A DNA stretch of 64,000 nt from Dendrocalamus latiflorus (taxonomy: Eukaryota; Streptophyta; Magnoliopsida; Poales; Poaceae), in assembly GCA_017311315.1 (NCBI GenBank), contig CM029609.1, forward strand, positions 45,209,166-45,273,165, in the 5' to 3' direction. How positions within the stretch are numbered: the first letter of the stretch is position 1; the number at the start of each line of letters is the position of its first letter. The notes under the pieces are model-generated. The model searched no databases. It was not told the origin of the DNA and was given only the letters and a program-made list of their open reading frames with translations. Of this stretch, positions 1-11,500 are shown piece after piece. The translations under genes and the position numbers were made by a program.

Positions 1-690
1 CTTACCAAGATACTCAACCTTTTTTGAAAAGATCACCGCTCACGGCGTCTTCAACGCCTTCTAGGAGTCAACAAACTCCAAGAGTAATAAGCCAAACAAC
101 TCGCTTGACTCTCACAACGTGCAATGAATGCACAAGCTCAAATGGATACACAATCCGCCTTTAGTTGCAACACATGCAATCTAGAACTTTCCTTCTTGCT
201 CACAAGGTGCAACACATGGACAATTGAGAGGAAGACCTCACACTAGCGCAAGAGAGCAAAATGCAGTGCCAAAAGTTATACTCTAATCGGCCACAAGGGG
301 TATATATACCCTACATCTCGAATCTAGCTGTTGGGACAGAAAAACAAGATTTCCGGAAGTACCATCGGCTTACGGCCGGTACTTTCGCTCCCCTCTGCAA
401 CGGTCAGAAAACTAGCCGTTGCAGGCAAATCTGGTAATTCCGATATGCAAAGTCTGGAACTACCGATCATTGAAAGTACCGCAACACTCGAGCAGAACTA
501 CCGATTTTCTCAGGGACGAGAAGACTCCACATAGGTGTCTCTCTAGAAAAAACATGCTGCTACACAAGCTAGTCATTCTGAAACTCGAAAGTACTGCTCA
601 CACAAAGCTGGTAGCACCGTTCGCTGATCAGACCGCTCACAAAGAGCCGATCAGACCACTCATATAGAGCTAATCGAAAGTACCGATCGT
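1..690. other. Non-genic repetitive sequence rich in AGTACCG-type motifs
   Basis: No gene is supported here. Short related words (AAAGTACCG, GGTAGTACCG, GGCCGGTACTTTC) recur in both orientations between about 350 and 700, and again near 1420-1450, so this looks like the interior of an unidentified repeat. The short open frames follow the repeat and have no protein-like composition. I could not assign it to a transposon family. Confidence 0.5.
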
Positions 691-1400
691 CAACTATATT
701 GGTCTCTGACCACGTCAAATAGTTCGACCACTTAGGTCTCTGACCACGTTAATCTTCGACCACGTTGTCTGGTTCGTCCACACAGGTCTCCAACTACGCT
801 GGTCTCCGACCACACATATCTCCGACTATGCTGGTCTTTGACCATATATTGGTTTCAACCACTCAGGTCTCGACCACGTCAACCATGTCAATTTTTGATC
901 ACACATATTTCCGACTACCACGTTGATCTTCGACCACGTTGTATCAATCACGTCAGTTTGACCATGTCGATTTCGACCACACAGATCTCGACCACGTTGA
1001 TTCCATCACGCTGGTTTCGATCACCCAGATCTCGACCACGCCGGTTCAACCACGCTTGTTTTGACCATGCAAATTTTGATCATACAAATATCGACAACGT
1101 CAGTTCGGACCACGCTGGTTTGACCACGCCGGTTTCAACCATGCTGATTTTGATTACACAGATCTTGACCACATCGGTTCCGACCACACTAATTTGGATC
1201 ACACAGATCTCAGTCACGTCGGTTCTGACCACATTGATTTAGACCACTTGAATCTTCGACCACGTCGATCTTCGATCTCATTGGTTCGACTACGTCGGCT
1301 TCGATCACGCTGGTTTCCGACCACACAGATTTTCAACCACATTGGTTTGACCATAATGGTTCTCGATCACACAGGTCTTCCGACCACCAACAAACATGGT
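690..1400. repeat. Irregular minisatellite built on TTCGACCACG units
   Basis: About 700 bases consist of degenerate units of roughly 20-25 bases, each containing a variant of GACCACG preceded by GGT(C/T)T or GATTT and TCG or CCG. Read in frame on the plus strand it gives a monotonous Asp-His dipeptide pattern, which explains the open frames over 838-1658. Those frames are a by-product of the repeat, not genes. A similar unit occurs inside the Pack-MULE at 36.76-36.97 kb. Confidence 0.75.
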
Positions 1401-2560
1401 AGTTCCGTGATTACAACACTGGTAGTTCCGACTAGTGGTAGTACCGTAGAATACACTACGACATTTCTGATTTCTTTGAGAAGCGCATATACTTCAACAG
1501 ATTTTGCAAATCACATTTGCAAACTACAGTATAATGCACACGAGGATTATCCATGGTTCCCAACAAGTTGCAAAATACATTTGCACACTTTTATAATCAT
1601 GACACAAAGATTATATATACGAGCTTCAACCATTTGCAAAACACATTTCCAAATATAAGCCTCATACTACAAAGAATGGAAACATGAATTTAACACTTGC
1701 AAAACACATTTACATGATGCCATCTTTCATCTTGACTTAATGATCTTCAACCCATGAAGTCATCCCAAGTCATCATCATTTGTAGAATCTAACCTATTCA
1801 TTCAACTCATGAAAAATATGTTAGTCCATAAAATAATTGTTATCAGTTACCAAACTTCACCATTAACACATAATGAGGGACTAGATTTTACAATATCCCC
1901 CGTTTGGTAATTCATGACAATCTCAATAAATAATGAGATAGAAATTGAATTGCGAGTATACAACATGTACACAACACTTGTATACTCTAAGATAAGCTTT
2001 TAAAGCAAAGCTTACTTATCTGACTGTCATTAATCATTTAACCATTAACACATAATAAAAGAACTAGATGATAACCCGATTATAAGTATATATGAACTAC
2101 ATAAGCTATATATACTCAAAGGATATGTTTCAAAATAAAAATCCTTAATATATGAAAATGGAACATGGATCAACACTAATGAAACCAGAAAATATGGAGT
2201 GAACTCCCCCTAAATGTGTGCGCACAAGAATATATTGTGAAAGTATATGCATATATTCAAGTTTGACTTATTTGGTGAAATTCATTATATATTTCAAATA
2301 TGAGAAATGCAACAAGATAAGAATGTGATATTGAATGTATACCTCATGTTTTTACCTTTTCATTCAAATGATACTAAGTAATATCATAATCAATAAACAT
2401 ATTAGTCTCGCAATTATATTTATCATTATCATCAAAACCAACTTAATGAAGTTTGAACTTACAGCTGGTCGCCGCTTGCTTGTTGTCTGTAGAAGACTAA
2501 AGGAAATATACACAATTATCCAAAGGAATTAAATGAACACACTACCAGTACCTTGAGTCC
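1401..2560. other. AT-rich intergenic DNA
   Basis: No coding, RNA or clear transposon structure was seen. The stretch is AT-rich and scattered with short ATATAT tracts and the phrase CATTAACACATAATAA (near 1860 and 2043), a weak dispersed repeat. It separates the minisatellite from the GC-rich region upstream of LCYB. Confidence 0.5.
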
Positions 2561-3358
2561 TTCCTTGTTTGTCTTCTCTACAACACTACAAAGTCACCCC
2601 TTCCCCTGAAATGCGAGCTACTCCGACGCCGGTGTCGACTGCCCCTCCTCTGTGCCTCCCTCCCTAGCTTCCTGCCTTTCTAGCCCTGGCCGCCAGCTGC
2701 CGTCCCACCCCCCAGCAGGTGCGCCACCCCTTGGCCATCGCGCTGAGCCACGTCGCACACCCTAGCCACCGCGTCGCCCCTTGGCCAAGGCACAACGCTC
2801 CCTGGCCAAGGCGTCACGCCCCCTAGCCCTGGTCGTCGCGGCGCGCCCCTGGAAGCGATGCCTTGATGAGCTCGCTGCCCTGGAAGCTCTCTAGGGTTTG
2901 CACGCTCGGCCGACCCCCATCCATTTCTCCTCGCTTGTTCGCTCGGTTTGGGTTGGCCCCTCTGTTTGCTGCCTTGTCCCCGCCTTCTACTCTGGCGAAG
3001 GGGCCGCGCGGGGGGAGGGGGCACCAGGCTGGGCCAGGGGAGGGGGGTCTGGCCGGCTTGCCCGAAGGGTAGGTCCGCTTCTGCCCATGTTAAACTCACG
3101 TGCCACTGACACATTGGCGTCGGAGAGATCCCGTGCGCATCCTGTGTGCATAGAAGCCCTCCTTTGCGAAAATGGCAAGAGTTCAGGTACTTGGCTGAAA
3201 AAGACCACCACAAATGGGCAGTGCAGTGCTGCCCCCACCAGCGCCACCACTCTGAAGTGCCCGCGCTCTGCTCCCCCACCCCACCCGCGGCCACCTCAAT
3301 AAGAAGCTTATCGTCTCAGGATTGCACGCCACCACCGCGCAACGAATCCCCACCTCCC
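2561..3358 (+). promoter_or_regulatory. GC-rich upstream region and probable 5' leader of LCYB
   Basis: Composition changes sharply from AT-rich to GC-rich at about 2580, including G- and C-runs near 3005-3055. The LCYB reading frame stays open upstream to 3146, but the extra residues look nothing like a lycopene cyclase or a transit peptide, so this is treated as leader. Transcription start and promoter elements could not be placed. Open frames on both strands here are composition artefacts. Confidence 0.45.
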
Positions 3359-4837
3359 ATGGCCACCGCCCTCCTCCTCCGTACCCACCAGCCCGCCGCA
3401 CCCTGCAAGCCGGCGCGCGGGGCCGTCATCTGCCGCGCCACGGCTGCAGCGGCGGCGGCGTCCGCGTCGGCGGCCGAGGCGCTGCGCTCGCTGGCCCCGC
3501 CGGCGCGGCCCGAGCTGCTCTCCCTCGACCTGCCCCGCTACGAACCGGCGCGCTCCAGGCCTGTCGACCTCGCCGTCGTGGGCGGCGGGCCCGCGGGGCT
3601 CGCCGTGGCGCAGCGCGTCGCCGAGGCGGGCCTCTCGGTCTGCGCCATCGACCCCTCCCCGGCGCTCGTCTGGCCCAACAACTATGGCGTCTGGGTCGAC
3701 GAGTTCGACGCCATGGGTCTCTCCCACTGCCTCGACGCCGTCTGGCCCTCCGCCTCCGTCTTCATCGACGACCGCCGCGTCAAGTCGCTCGACCGCCCCT
3801 ACGCCCGCGTCGCGCGCCGCAAGCTCAAGTCCGCCATGATGGACCGCTGCGTCGCCCACGGCGTCCGCTTCCACCAGGCCAAGGTCGTCAAGGCCGTGCA
3901 CAACGAGGCCTCCTCCCTCCTCATCTGCGACGACGGCGTCGCCGTCCCGGCCACCGTCGTCCTCGACGCCACCGGCTTCTCCCGATGCCTCGTGCAGTAC
4001 GACAAGCCTTACAACCCGGGCTACCAGGTCGCCTACGGCATCCTCGCCGAGGTCGACGAGCACCCGTTCGACCTCGACAAGATGCTCTTCATGGACTGGC
4101 GCGACTCACACCTCCCCGAGGGATCCGAGATCAAGGAGCGGAACCGCTGCGTGCCCACCTTCCTCTACGCGATGCCCTTCTCGCCGACGAGGATCTTCCT
4201 TGAGGAGACCTCGCTGGTCGCGCGCCCGGGGCTCGCCATGGACGACATCCAGGAGCGCATGGCAGCGCGGCTGAGGCACCTGGGGATACGCGTCCGGAGC
4301 GTCGAGGAGGACGAGCGCTGCGTGATACCCATGGGCGGGCCACTGCCCGTGCTGCCGCAGAGGGTGGTCGGCATCGGCGGCACGGCCGGAATGGTGCACC
4401 CGTCCACGGGGTACATGGTGGCGCGCACGCTGGCGACCGCGCCCATCGTGGCGGAGTCCATCGTGCGGTTTCTTGATTCCGGCAATAATGGCATTGACAG
4501 CATCGCCGGAGACGCACTCTCGGCCGAAGTGTGGAAGGAGCTGTGGCCGGCGGACAGGCGGCGGCAGAGGGAGTTCTTCTGCTTCGGCATGGACGTCCTG
4601 CTCAAGCTGGACCTCGACGGGACGCGGCGGTTCTTTAACGCCTTCTTCGACCTCGAGCCGCACTATTGGCACGGCTTCCTGTCGTCGAGGCTGTTCCTGC
4701 CGGAGCTCGTGATGTTCGGGCTCTCGCTGTTCGCGCACGCATCCAACCCGTCGAGGCTGGAGATCATGGCCAAGGGCACCGTGCCTCTTGCCAAGATGAT
4801 TGGCAACTTGATGCAGGACAGAGGGGTGAGGACTTAG
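3359..4837 (+). CDS. LCYB: Lycopene beta-cyclase, chloroplastic
   Basis: This single-exon gene encodes 492 residues, the usual length for the plant enzyme. The family closes beta-ionone rings at both ends of lycopene to make beta-carotene in plastids, using FAD and NAD(P)H. Residues 1 to about 60 are rich in Ala, Arg and Ser and act as the likely transit peptide. The Rossmann motif VGGGPAG is at 74-80, and NNYGVWVDEF follows near 118. The cyclase signatures MDWRD (about 246), FLYAMPF (about 268), FLEETSL with its conserved acidic residues (about 281) and GGTAGMVHPSTGY (about 340) are all intact. The C-terminal FFDLEPHYWHGFLSSRLFLPEL block and a membrane-associating tail are present. The start at 3359 was chosen because cyclase N-terminal features begin there; the frame is open upstream to 3146. 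Typical plant LCYB genes also lack introns. It is convergent with the receptor-kinase gene 0.7 kb downstream. Assignment to beta- rather than epsilon-cyclase rests on the motif wording and is firm. Confidence 0.96.
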   Translation: MATALLLRTHQPAAPCKPARGAVICRATAAAAAASASAAEALRSLAPPARPELLSLDLPRYEPARSRPVDLAVVGGGPAGLAVAQRVAEAGLSVCAIDPSPALVWPNNYGVWVDEFDAMGLSHCLDAVWPSASVFIDDRRVKSLDRPYARVARRKLKSAMMDRCVAHGVRFHQAKVVKAVHNEASSLLICDDGVAVPATVVLDATGFSRCLVQYDKPYNPGYQVAYGILAEVDEHPFDLDKMLFMDWRDSHLPEGSEIKERNRCVPTFLYAMPFSPTRIFLEETSLVARPGLAMDDIQERMAARLRHLGIRVRSVEEDERCVIPMGGPLPVLPQRVVGIGGTAGMVHPSTGYMVARTLATAPIVAESIVRFLDSGNNGIDSIAGDALSAEVWKELWPADRRRQREFFCFGMDVLLKLDLDGTRRFFNAFFDLEPHYWHGFLSSRLFLPELVMFGLSLFAHASNPSRLEIMAKGTVPLAKMIGNLMQDRGVRT

Positions 4838-5550
4838 GAGCGTATGTACCTCCACTTCTCATCCTCAAGATCTTCATGGGATCTCTGATTTTGGCATTGC
4901 TTCTGCCCAATGTATCTAAGATGGAATTTGCAAAGAGGATTTACAAAACATCATTAGCCATTAGCAGTTTAGGACCCTCTGAGCGATGTTGCAGCAGCTG
5001 CTGCAACATACTCTTTGTTTGATGGTCACATTGAGAGCTGTATAGTTCATATTGAGACGTGTTACTCCATGTATTATATGTAATGACGTCCAAACAGTCA
5101 CACAGGTCAAAATTTCCCGCAAAAATGAATTTTCACCTGCATAGCAACGAACAAGAGGTTGGATGGAGTGACCTGCCAAGGTAAATCTACACACTCGATT
5201 GAGATCAAAGAAAGTTTTCCTGTACAAAGCGGACCATGAACTCATGTTACATTTTTTTTCCTTTTCTCTACCAGTGACCAACATGCTAAACATACCATCG
5301 ATTTCAGTCCCAGTTTTAACTGTAAGTACACTTGCCAGGAAAAACAAAAAATGGAGAAGAATGAACAAAATTGAACAATGAAGAACCAAACTTATCTTCT
5401 CAAATTCGTTCGATCCTGAATTGTTCTGATCATCCCACGTTCTCCAAGCTCATACGCGTTGTCCAGTTCTTGTCTTTGCACAATGAAACTCTGCTTCTTT
5501 GCGCTTGTGTCATAGAAGGCATTGCTCAGAAAGAAATGTCTCTCATGTGC
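4838..5550. other. Convergent intergenic spacer holding both 3' UTRs
   Basis: This 713-base gap separates the LCYB stop (plus strand) from the SRF stop (minus strand), so it must contain both 3' UTRs. No open frame here looks real. It contains the 24-base palindrome listed separately. No unambiguous AATAAA signal was recognised for either gene. Confidence 0.6.
4986..5009. repeat. Perfect 24-bp palindrome in the LCYB 3' region
   Basis: ATGTTGCAGCAG is followed directly by its exact reverse complement with no spacer. It lies about 150 bases after the LCYB stop codon, within the presumptive 3' UTR. As RNA it could fold back or dimerise. Confidence 0.85.
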
Positions 5551-5572
5551 TCAGAAGGAAATGTCTCTCATG
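5523..5572. repeat. 25-bp tandem duplication at the SRF stop codon
   Basis: Two copies (5523-5547 and 5548-5572) begin TGCTCAGAA(A/G)GAAATG and differ at one base. The SRF stop codon (5551-5553 on the minus strand) lies in the copy nearer the coding sequence, so the duplication created or preserved the present C-terminus; the other copy lies in the 3' UTR. Confidence 0.85.
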
Positions 5573-8500
5573 TCTCCTTCACGTTCTGTGGCTCTATATG
5601 AAAACCCTAGTTCTTCTCCTGATTGCCGCCTAACTATGCTAGCCCTCTGCATCAGGCGCACAAGTTGCTGGACAACCTGAGACATCGGAGGACGGAACTC
5701 TGGCTCCGGCTGCGCAAACAAATCACATGAGCATTCTTAGGACATGCACCTGACAGGAAGCACACGAGCCAATACAAGTTTCTAATACATGAATGTGTTT
5801 GTTAAACAAAGCAACCCAACATCAAAACAGTAGAGTTAGCACTTGAAATATTGACCAACTTAGGCACTCTCGGAGCACAAGAATCCTAGCAAACTCTGCA
5901 GGACAGATAATTCCACAAGATTTTTTGGATTTCTTGAAGGTTACCATGGGTGCTCCCTGCTCACTATGCACGAATAACTGAAAATCTATTGCAAAGCACT
6001 AAACGTACCTGAACACAGAGCGCAATTATGTCTGCGAAACGGGAGAGTGATTTAGCTGGGTACATTCCATTTAATGCTGGATCAACCATCTTAGCAAGTG
6101 CATCGATGTCGTGAAGCTGAGGGGTAGCCCATCTAACAAGAGACTGTTCTGGTCGCTCTCTAGAACTGTAATATCCATCCAAAGGTCATTTCAACTTACT
6201 ATAAGATGCGATGCACCAGTATCAGAATAGAAGCTAGATGACATACCTGTCCAGTGGTTTCCGCCCTGTCAATAGCTCTAACATTGCTACTCCAAAACTG
6301 TACACATCACTCTTTACAGTATAAATTCCTGACATGGCAAACTCTGGGGCACTATATCCAAATGAACCGACCAATTCAGTCGAAACCTGGAATAACAAGC
6401 CAAATATAGTTATTAATTGACAAAGTAACATTTACAGGAGCCAAACAAGGCTATCCAAAAACAACTTCAGTACTTGTGAAATGTGGTGGTGTGTTACTTA
6501 CCTGTCTCTCGGTATTGGGTGTCAAGGCAGCAAGCCCACAGTCAGATAAATGTGGATTATGCTCCTCATCAAGTAGGATGTTTGAAGACTTAAAGTTTCT
6601 ATGGACAACAGATGGCAAGCACACCTCATGCAGATACCTAGGAGAAGGTTTGAAAGACGTCATATGCGTCTCTACTGCCATAACCTTCAGAAAGAGTAAA
6701 ACTGCTGTATGATTCAAATAACTTACTCTAATGCCCGAGCAGCGCCTAGTGCTATCCTTACACGGATGTTCCATGTAAGCTTCCTGCTCATCTCATCAGA
6801 GAAGTGTAGCATATCATGCAGCGTTCCATTTCCAATGTACTCATAAACAAGAAGCCTTTGCCCATGCTCAATACAATACCCCGTAAGTGGCACAATGTTT
6901 GGATGCCTAAGTCGTGACATGCTTGATACAGCCTCAAGGAAATTGTCTTCTTCCTGCAAGGGCAGGGCAGCGCTGTCTATCTTCTTAACTGCAAGAACCT
7001 GCAACCATGACACACAACTCAGCTGCAGTGCACAGCACTACAAAGAAAAATAGATGGGGAAGGGGGTATAAAAATCTCATATATTCTTACATTTGCTGCC
7101 TTCAATAGTGAACAAGCTAAAAAATGGGACCTAGGCTTTGTAACCAGTGTTATTCTGTGAATAATGCTAAAAGCAAATAATTTGCTATCTTGGTAATCCT
7201 CATTTTCATAATGCATAAGATAATTTTGCACTCCGAATTGGCAAAAATGGAAATAAAGCTGATTCAGCCACCGATTAACTTGAAGGTTATGACTTATGAG
7301 TATTAACAAGAAAGGTATTGTTACAATCCGCCCAGTGTATAGATCTCATTTAAGACAAACAAATTTTACCTTTCCATTGGGGAAATCAGCCTTGTAAACA
7401 CGACCAAGTGAACCCTCGCCTAGAAGGGAATCTTGACAGAAGCTATTAGTAGCAACTTGGAGGGAAGCAACAGTATAATGTGTCACAGTTATGGGGACCT
7501 TTGTCTTTTTCATAGAACCAGTTTTACCATAGACCCTCTCAGGAGTCATTTTCTCAGCAGGTGGGAGTTGCATGGTTGCTACAGAGGTATTTTCAAGACT
7601 CTGCTCTGGGATTTCCCTGTTAGAAGCTACAAAACCAAAATACACATAAGAGTGAAAATCTGAATTATGACTGACGAGTGTGAAACAATTCATTTACAGA
7701 ATTGCTGAAGAATATCAAAGGAGAGGAATTGGGGGGTTTAGCAATTGTTCTCTTTTGGTTATATTTTCAGAACAACAAACGTCAAGAATGCTTTTCTCCA
7801 TGGTGAGCTGCGTGAAGAGATCTATATGCAGCTGCCCCTGGGTATTCTGTCCCTGATGGTATGGTTTGTCGCCTTCGTCGCTCTCTATGGGCTCAAGCAA
7901 ACCCCTCGTGCTTGGTTTGTGAGTTTTTCTTCTGTTGTCACTGCTGCCGGTTTCACCGCTAGCGATCACGACCCTGCTCTTTTTGTTCACACTTCTCCCC
8001 GTGACCGTACGCTTCTTTATGTGGATGATATGATTATCACTGGGGATGATCCACACCATATTGTATCTATGAAGAAGCGTCTTGGTGAGCACTTCTTGAT
8101 GTCTGATCTTGGTCCCCTTCGTTACTTCTTTGGGATTGAGTTTTTTTTCTACACCTGAGGGCTACTACCTCTATCAGGAGAAGTACATTCAGGATCTTTT
8201 TGCTCATGCTAGTCTCACTGATCAGCGCATGGTGGATACTCCTATGGAGCTTGGAGTCCATCTTCGACCTACTGATGGTGAGCCTCTTGAAGGCCCTACT
8301 CGATACAGTCACCTTGTTGGTAGTCTGATCTATCTTGGGATCACTAGACCGGATATTTCCCATTCTGCTCATATTTTGAGTCAGTTTGTTTCAGCTCCCA
8401 CTCAAATTCATTATAGCCACCTTCTTTGTGTTTAGCGATATCTTCGTGGGACTATCTCTCGTCGTCTTTTCTTTCCTAGTTCTAACTCCTTACAGCTTCA

Positions 8501-11500
8501 GGCCTATTCTGATGCAACCTGGGAGAGTGATCATTCTGATCGCTGGTTTCTTTCTGCCTATTGTGTCTTTCTTGGTTCCTCTCTTATTGCGTGAAAGACC
8601 AAGAAGCAGACTGTAGTTTCTTGTTCGAGTGCTGAGGCTGAGTTGAAGGCTATGGCGTTGCTAACTGCTGAGATCACTTGGTTACGGTGGCTCCTCGCAG
8701 ACTTTGGTGTTTCTGTTTCTGCACCGACTCCTCTCTTGTCAGATAGCACGGGTACGATCAGTATTGTTCGTGATCTAATGAAGCATAAGCTTACAAAGCA
8801 TATTGGTGTTGATGCTTTTTACATGAGATCGCAAGTGCAAGCACAGGTGGTTGCTCTTCAGTACGTGCCTTTCGAAATTCAGCTGGCAGATTTCTTCACC
8901 AAGGCACAAACAAGTGCTCACCACAGTTTTTATTTCTCCAAACTCAGTGTCTCTAATCCACCATGAGTTTGAGTGGGTGTTAGACATGTAGAGGTTGCAA
9001 GGTTATCACATTGTATAGGGGGCTCATTGCATATTGTCTCATGTATATATTTGGCCCCTTGGCCCATTGGAATATCAAGCCCACACTTATAACATGTCCT
9101 ATCTTAAAAACTAGAGTGTGAAACTGTACGGATCTTGAGGTCAAGGCCACGCATGCAAAGGCAGCAAATGCTACTAATGTGTAATTGGAGGCTGCATCAT
9201 GAATCACAATGCCTTGTAAGCTGAGTCTATGCATGTAAAGGCAGCAAATGCCACTTATTTAAGCTCTACTAATGGTCACATCTCAATGGTCTTACATACT
9301 TTATCATTACTGACACCTACACTGTGTGGTTTCCAGACCAATCAGACAGTACTCAAGTTCAAGGTTACGATATAAACTAACGTATCTCAGCTATTGGAAA
9401 ATAATATAAGATTATGCAAGAAAAATACTGAAACAAGAAAACATGCCAGCATAAGAACAAGAGTAGTACCTCTCTCTATGTTTACTGATAGCGGAGCTAC
9501 AAAATCTTTTGATTCGCTGCTGTTATCATCCTTTCTTTTCCGAACATTGTGAATGCATAATACCAAAATAAGAAGTACACACAAGGCAGCAAGTATCGAG
9601 CCAACTAGTATCCCCACAAGCAGACCTGTCTGCAGACCTTTCTTCTTGTCACCTTGATCGGTGGGGCTCTCAGAGCCTTCTGGAGCATTTCCACTTCCCT
9701 GAGGATGGTTAGGAGGATTACGTGGCCTTCTGGGGGATGATGGCATAAAAGGTGGTGTTGGGGGAGCAGGTCCGTTGGCGAATGAGTTTCCTCCAAGTCT
9801 ATGGTTGTAATTGCAACAAGTCATTAGAATGTTTGAATGACGATTTCCATAGAGAAAGGGCAGTAAAGCATTTTGGCACATACGTCAGATCTGGGATTGA
9901 GCTGAATTCCTGTGGTATCCAGCCACTGAAATTGTTGTTTGCAATGTTTCTGTTTTAAAAAATTCTTAGTTATCATTTTATCAAGCAAGCAGCAATAGCA
10001 GTAAAATTGTTGCCTGAAAAGTCACTTACAGTGTAGTAAGGCTTAGACCACTGAGAACATTGACAGAACCTGTTAATTGGTTGTCTTGCATATAACTGCA
10101 AAATGGGTTAGAAACTTAGGACGCAGCAACCAGAGCTGGGATGTTACTGAATACTTATAGAATATTACTGAATACTTACAGACTAGAAAGATTTGACAGA
10201 GAGCCAAGAGAATTGGGAAGATCCCCTGTCAATTTGTTGAAAGATACATCTCTGTCAAGGAGTATAAATAGCATAAGATGGATCTATGAAACCATGGGAG
10301 GAGTATGTATGTTAGTATCAATTAAAAGGCAACCTTTTATGACCAATTGACCATTACACATTTCAAGGGTTCGGCTAATAGTTCTCAAGTACTCCTCTAA
10401 AAAATAATCAAGATTATGAAACAGTGTTTACTAATTTAGGGGGGGGGGGGGGGTATTCAAAGCATTTAATGCATGGGTGTAGATTTTATAGCATACTAAA
10501 AGTATGAAACAACCCAAAAATCCAATTCCAAAAATCATGCTGATTGGTCCTTTCCTTTCCATGTCTGATGGAGATGACAGCATTTGGATAAGCCAGTGGA
10601 AACAGAACTAATAATGAATTCTACATATTACTTCACCATATGATGGAGGTGACAGCATTTGGATTAGTCAATAGAAACAGAACTAATAATGAATTTCTAC
10701 ATCTTACTTCACCATATGAACAGGTGAGGCAAGCAAGCATTTTATGGAATTTTACATTAGGTTTTTCAAGAAGAAAATTTGGACTATGTGGTTTCCAAAA
10801 AGTCATAGATGTCATGTTGCGGAAAAGGTATCGCAAGTGCGTGAATAGCAAAACTGCCTAATCACATAACATCTGAAATTAAGGTTTGCAAATAAAGAAC
10901 AAAGTTTCAAGATGCCTTACAACTCTGCAAGTGAATTGAGACTACCAAATAGATCACCCATTCGTTGAGACAGTGAATTGCGGCTGAGATTGCTGCATAG
11001 AGAGGTTAACTGCAATCACATTTTGCCAGCAAAATTTCACGCTAATACATTAAAACGTGTGCATACAAAATGCAGAAAAGTTGTGATAGACAAGCTTACA
11101 GGTACTCAAGTGAAGCCATGTTGGATATAGAGTATGGAAGATTGCCAGAAAAATTGTTGGTTGCCAGATTCCTGCATCACCGTTAGAGTGAAACAACAAA
11201 CAACAATAATCACAGAACAAATTATACTAGGTGGGACACATACAAATATGTGAGATTCGGTGGCAGCTGGTAAGGAATTGAACCATGCAAGTTGTTGTTA
11301 CTTAAATCCCTGCAAGTAATGAAATAGGAGATCAAAATAATGGATAAGATGCGAGAAGTGTAGCCAAGTTGTAAGCTCTCACAATGTTTGCAGTGAGAAT
11401 AGATTGGAGAGTTGATATCCCAGAGTACCATCCAGCCCTGTCCCAGCAAGTTTACTGAAGAATATGAGAGACGAAGAATGAGAGTTGAGTAGTTTCATTT

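Noticed and set aside
838..1658. Open frames of 134 and 154 residues
   Set aside because: They translate the GACCACG minisatellite into Asp-His repeats and lack protein features.
3146..3358. N-terminal extension of LCYB by 71 codons
   Set aside because: The residues do not resemble a transit peptide or cyclase, and total length from 3359 already matches the family.
3308..4063. 251-residue minus-strand frame opposite LCYB
   Set aside because: Shadow of the GC-rich LCYB coding sequence; composition is Gly/Val/Asp-rich and has no family signal.
7346..7369. Reading the SRF kinase frame past the exon 11 donor
   Set aside because: A GT donor at 7369 and a phase-matched acceptor at 6999 restore the conserved VLAVKK block, so the run-on is intronic.
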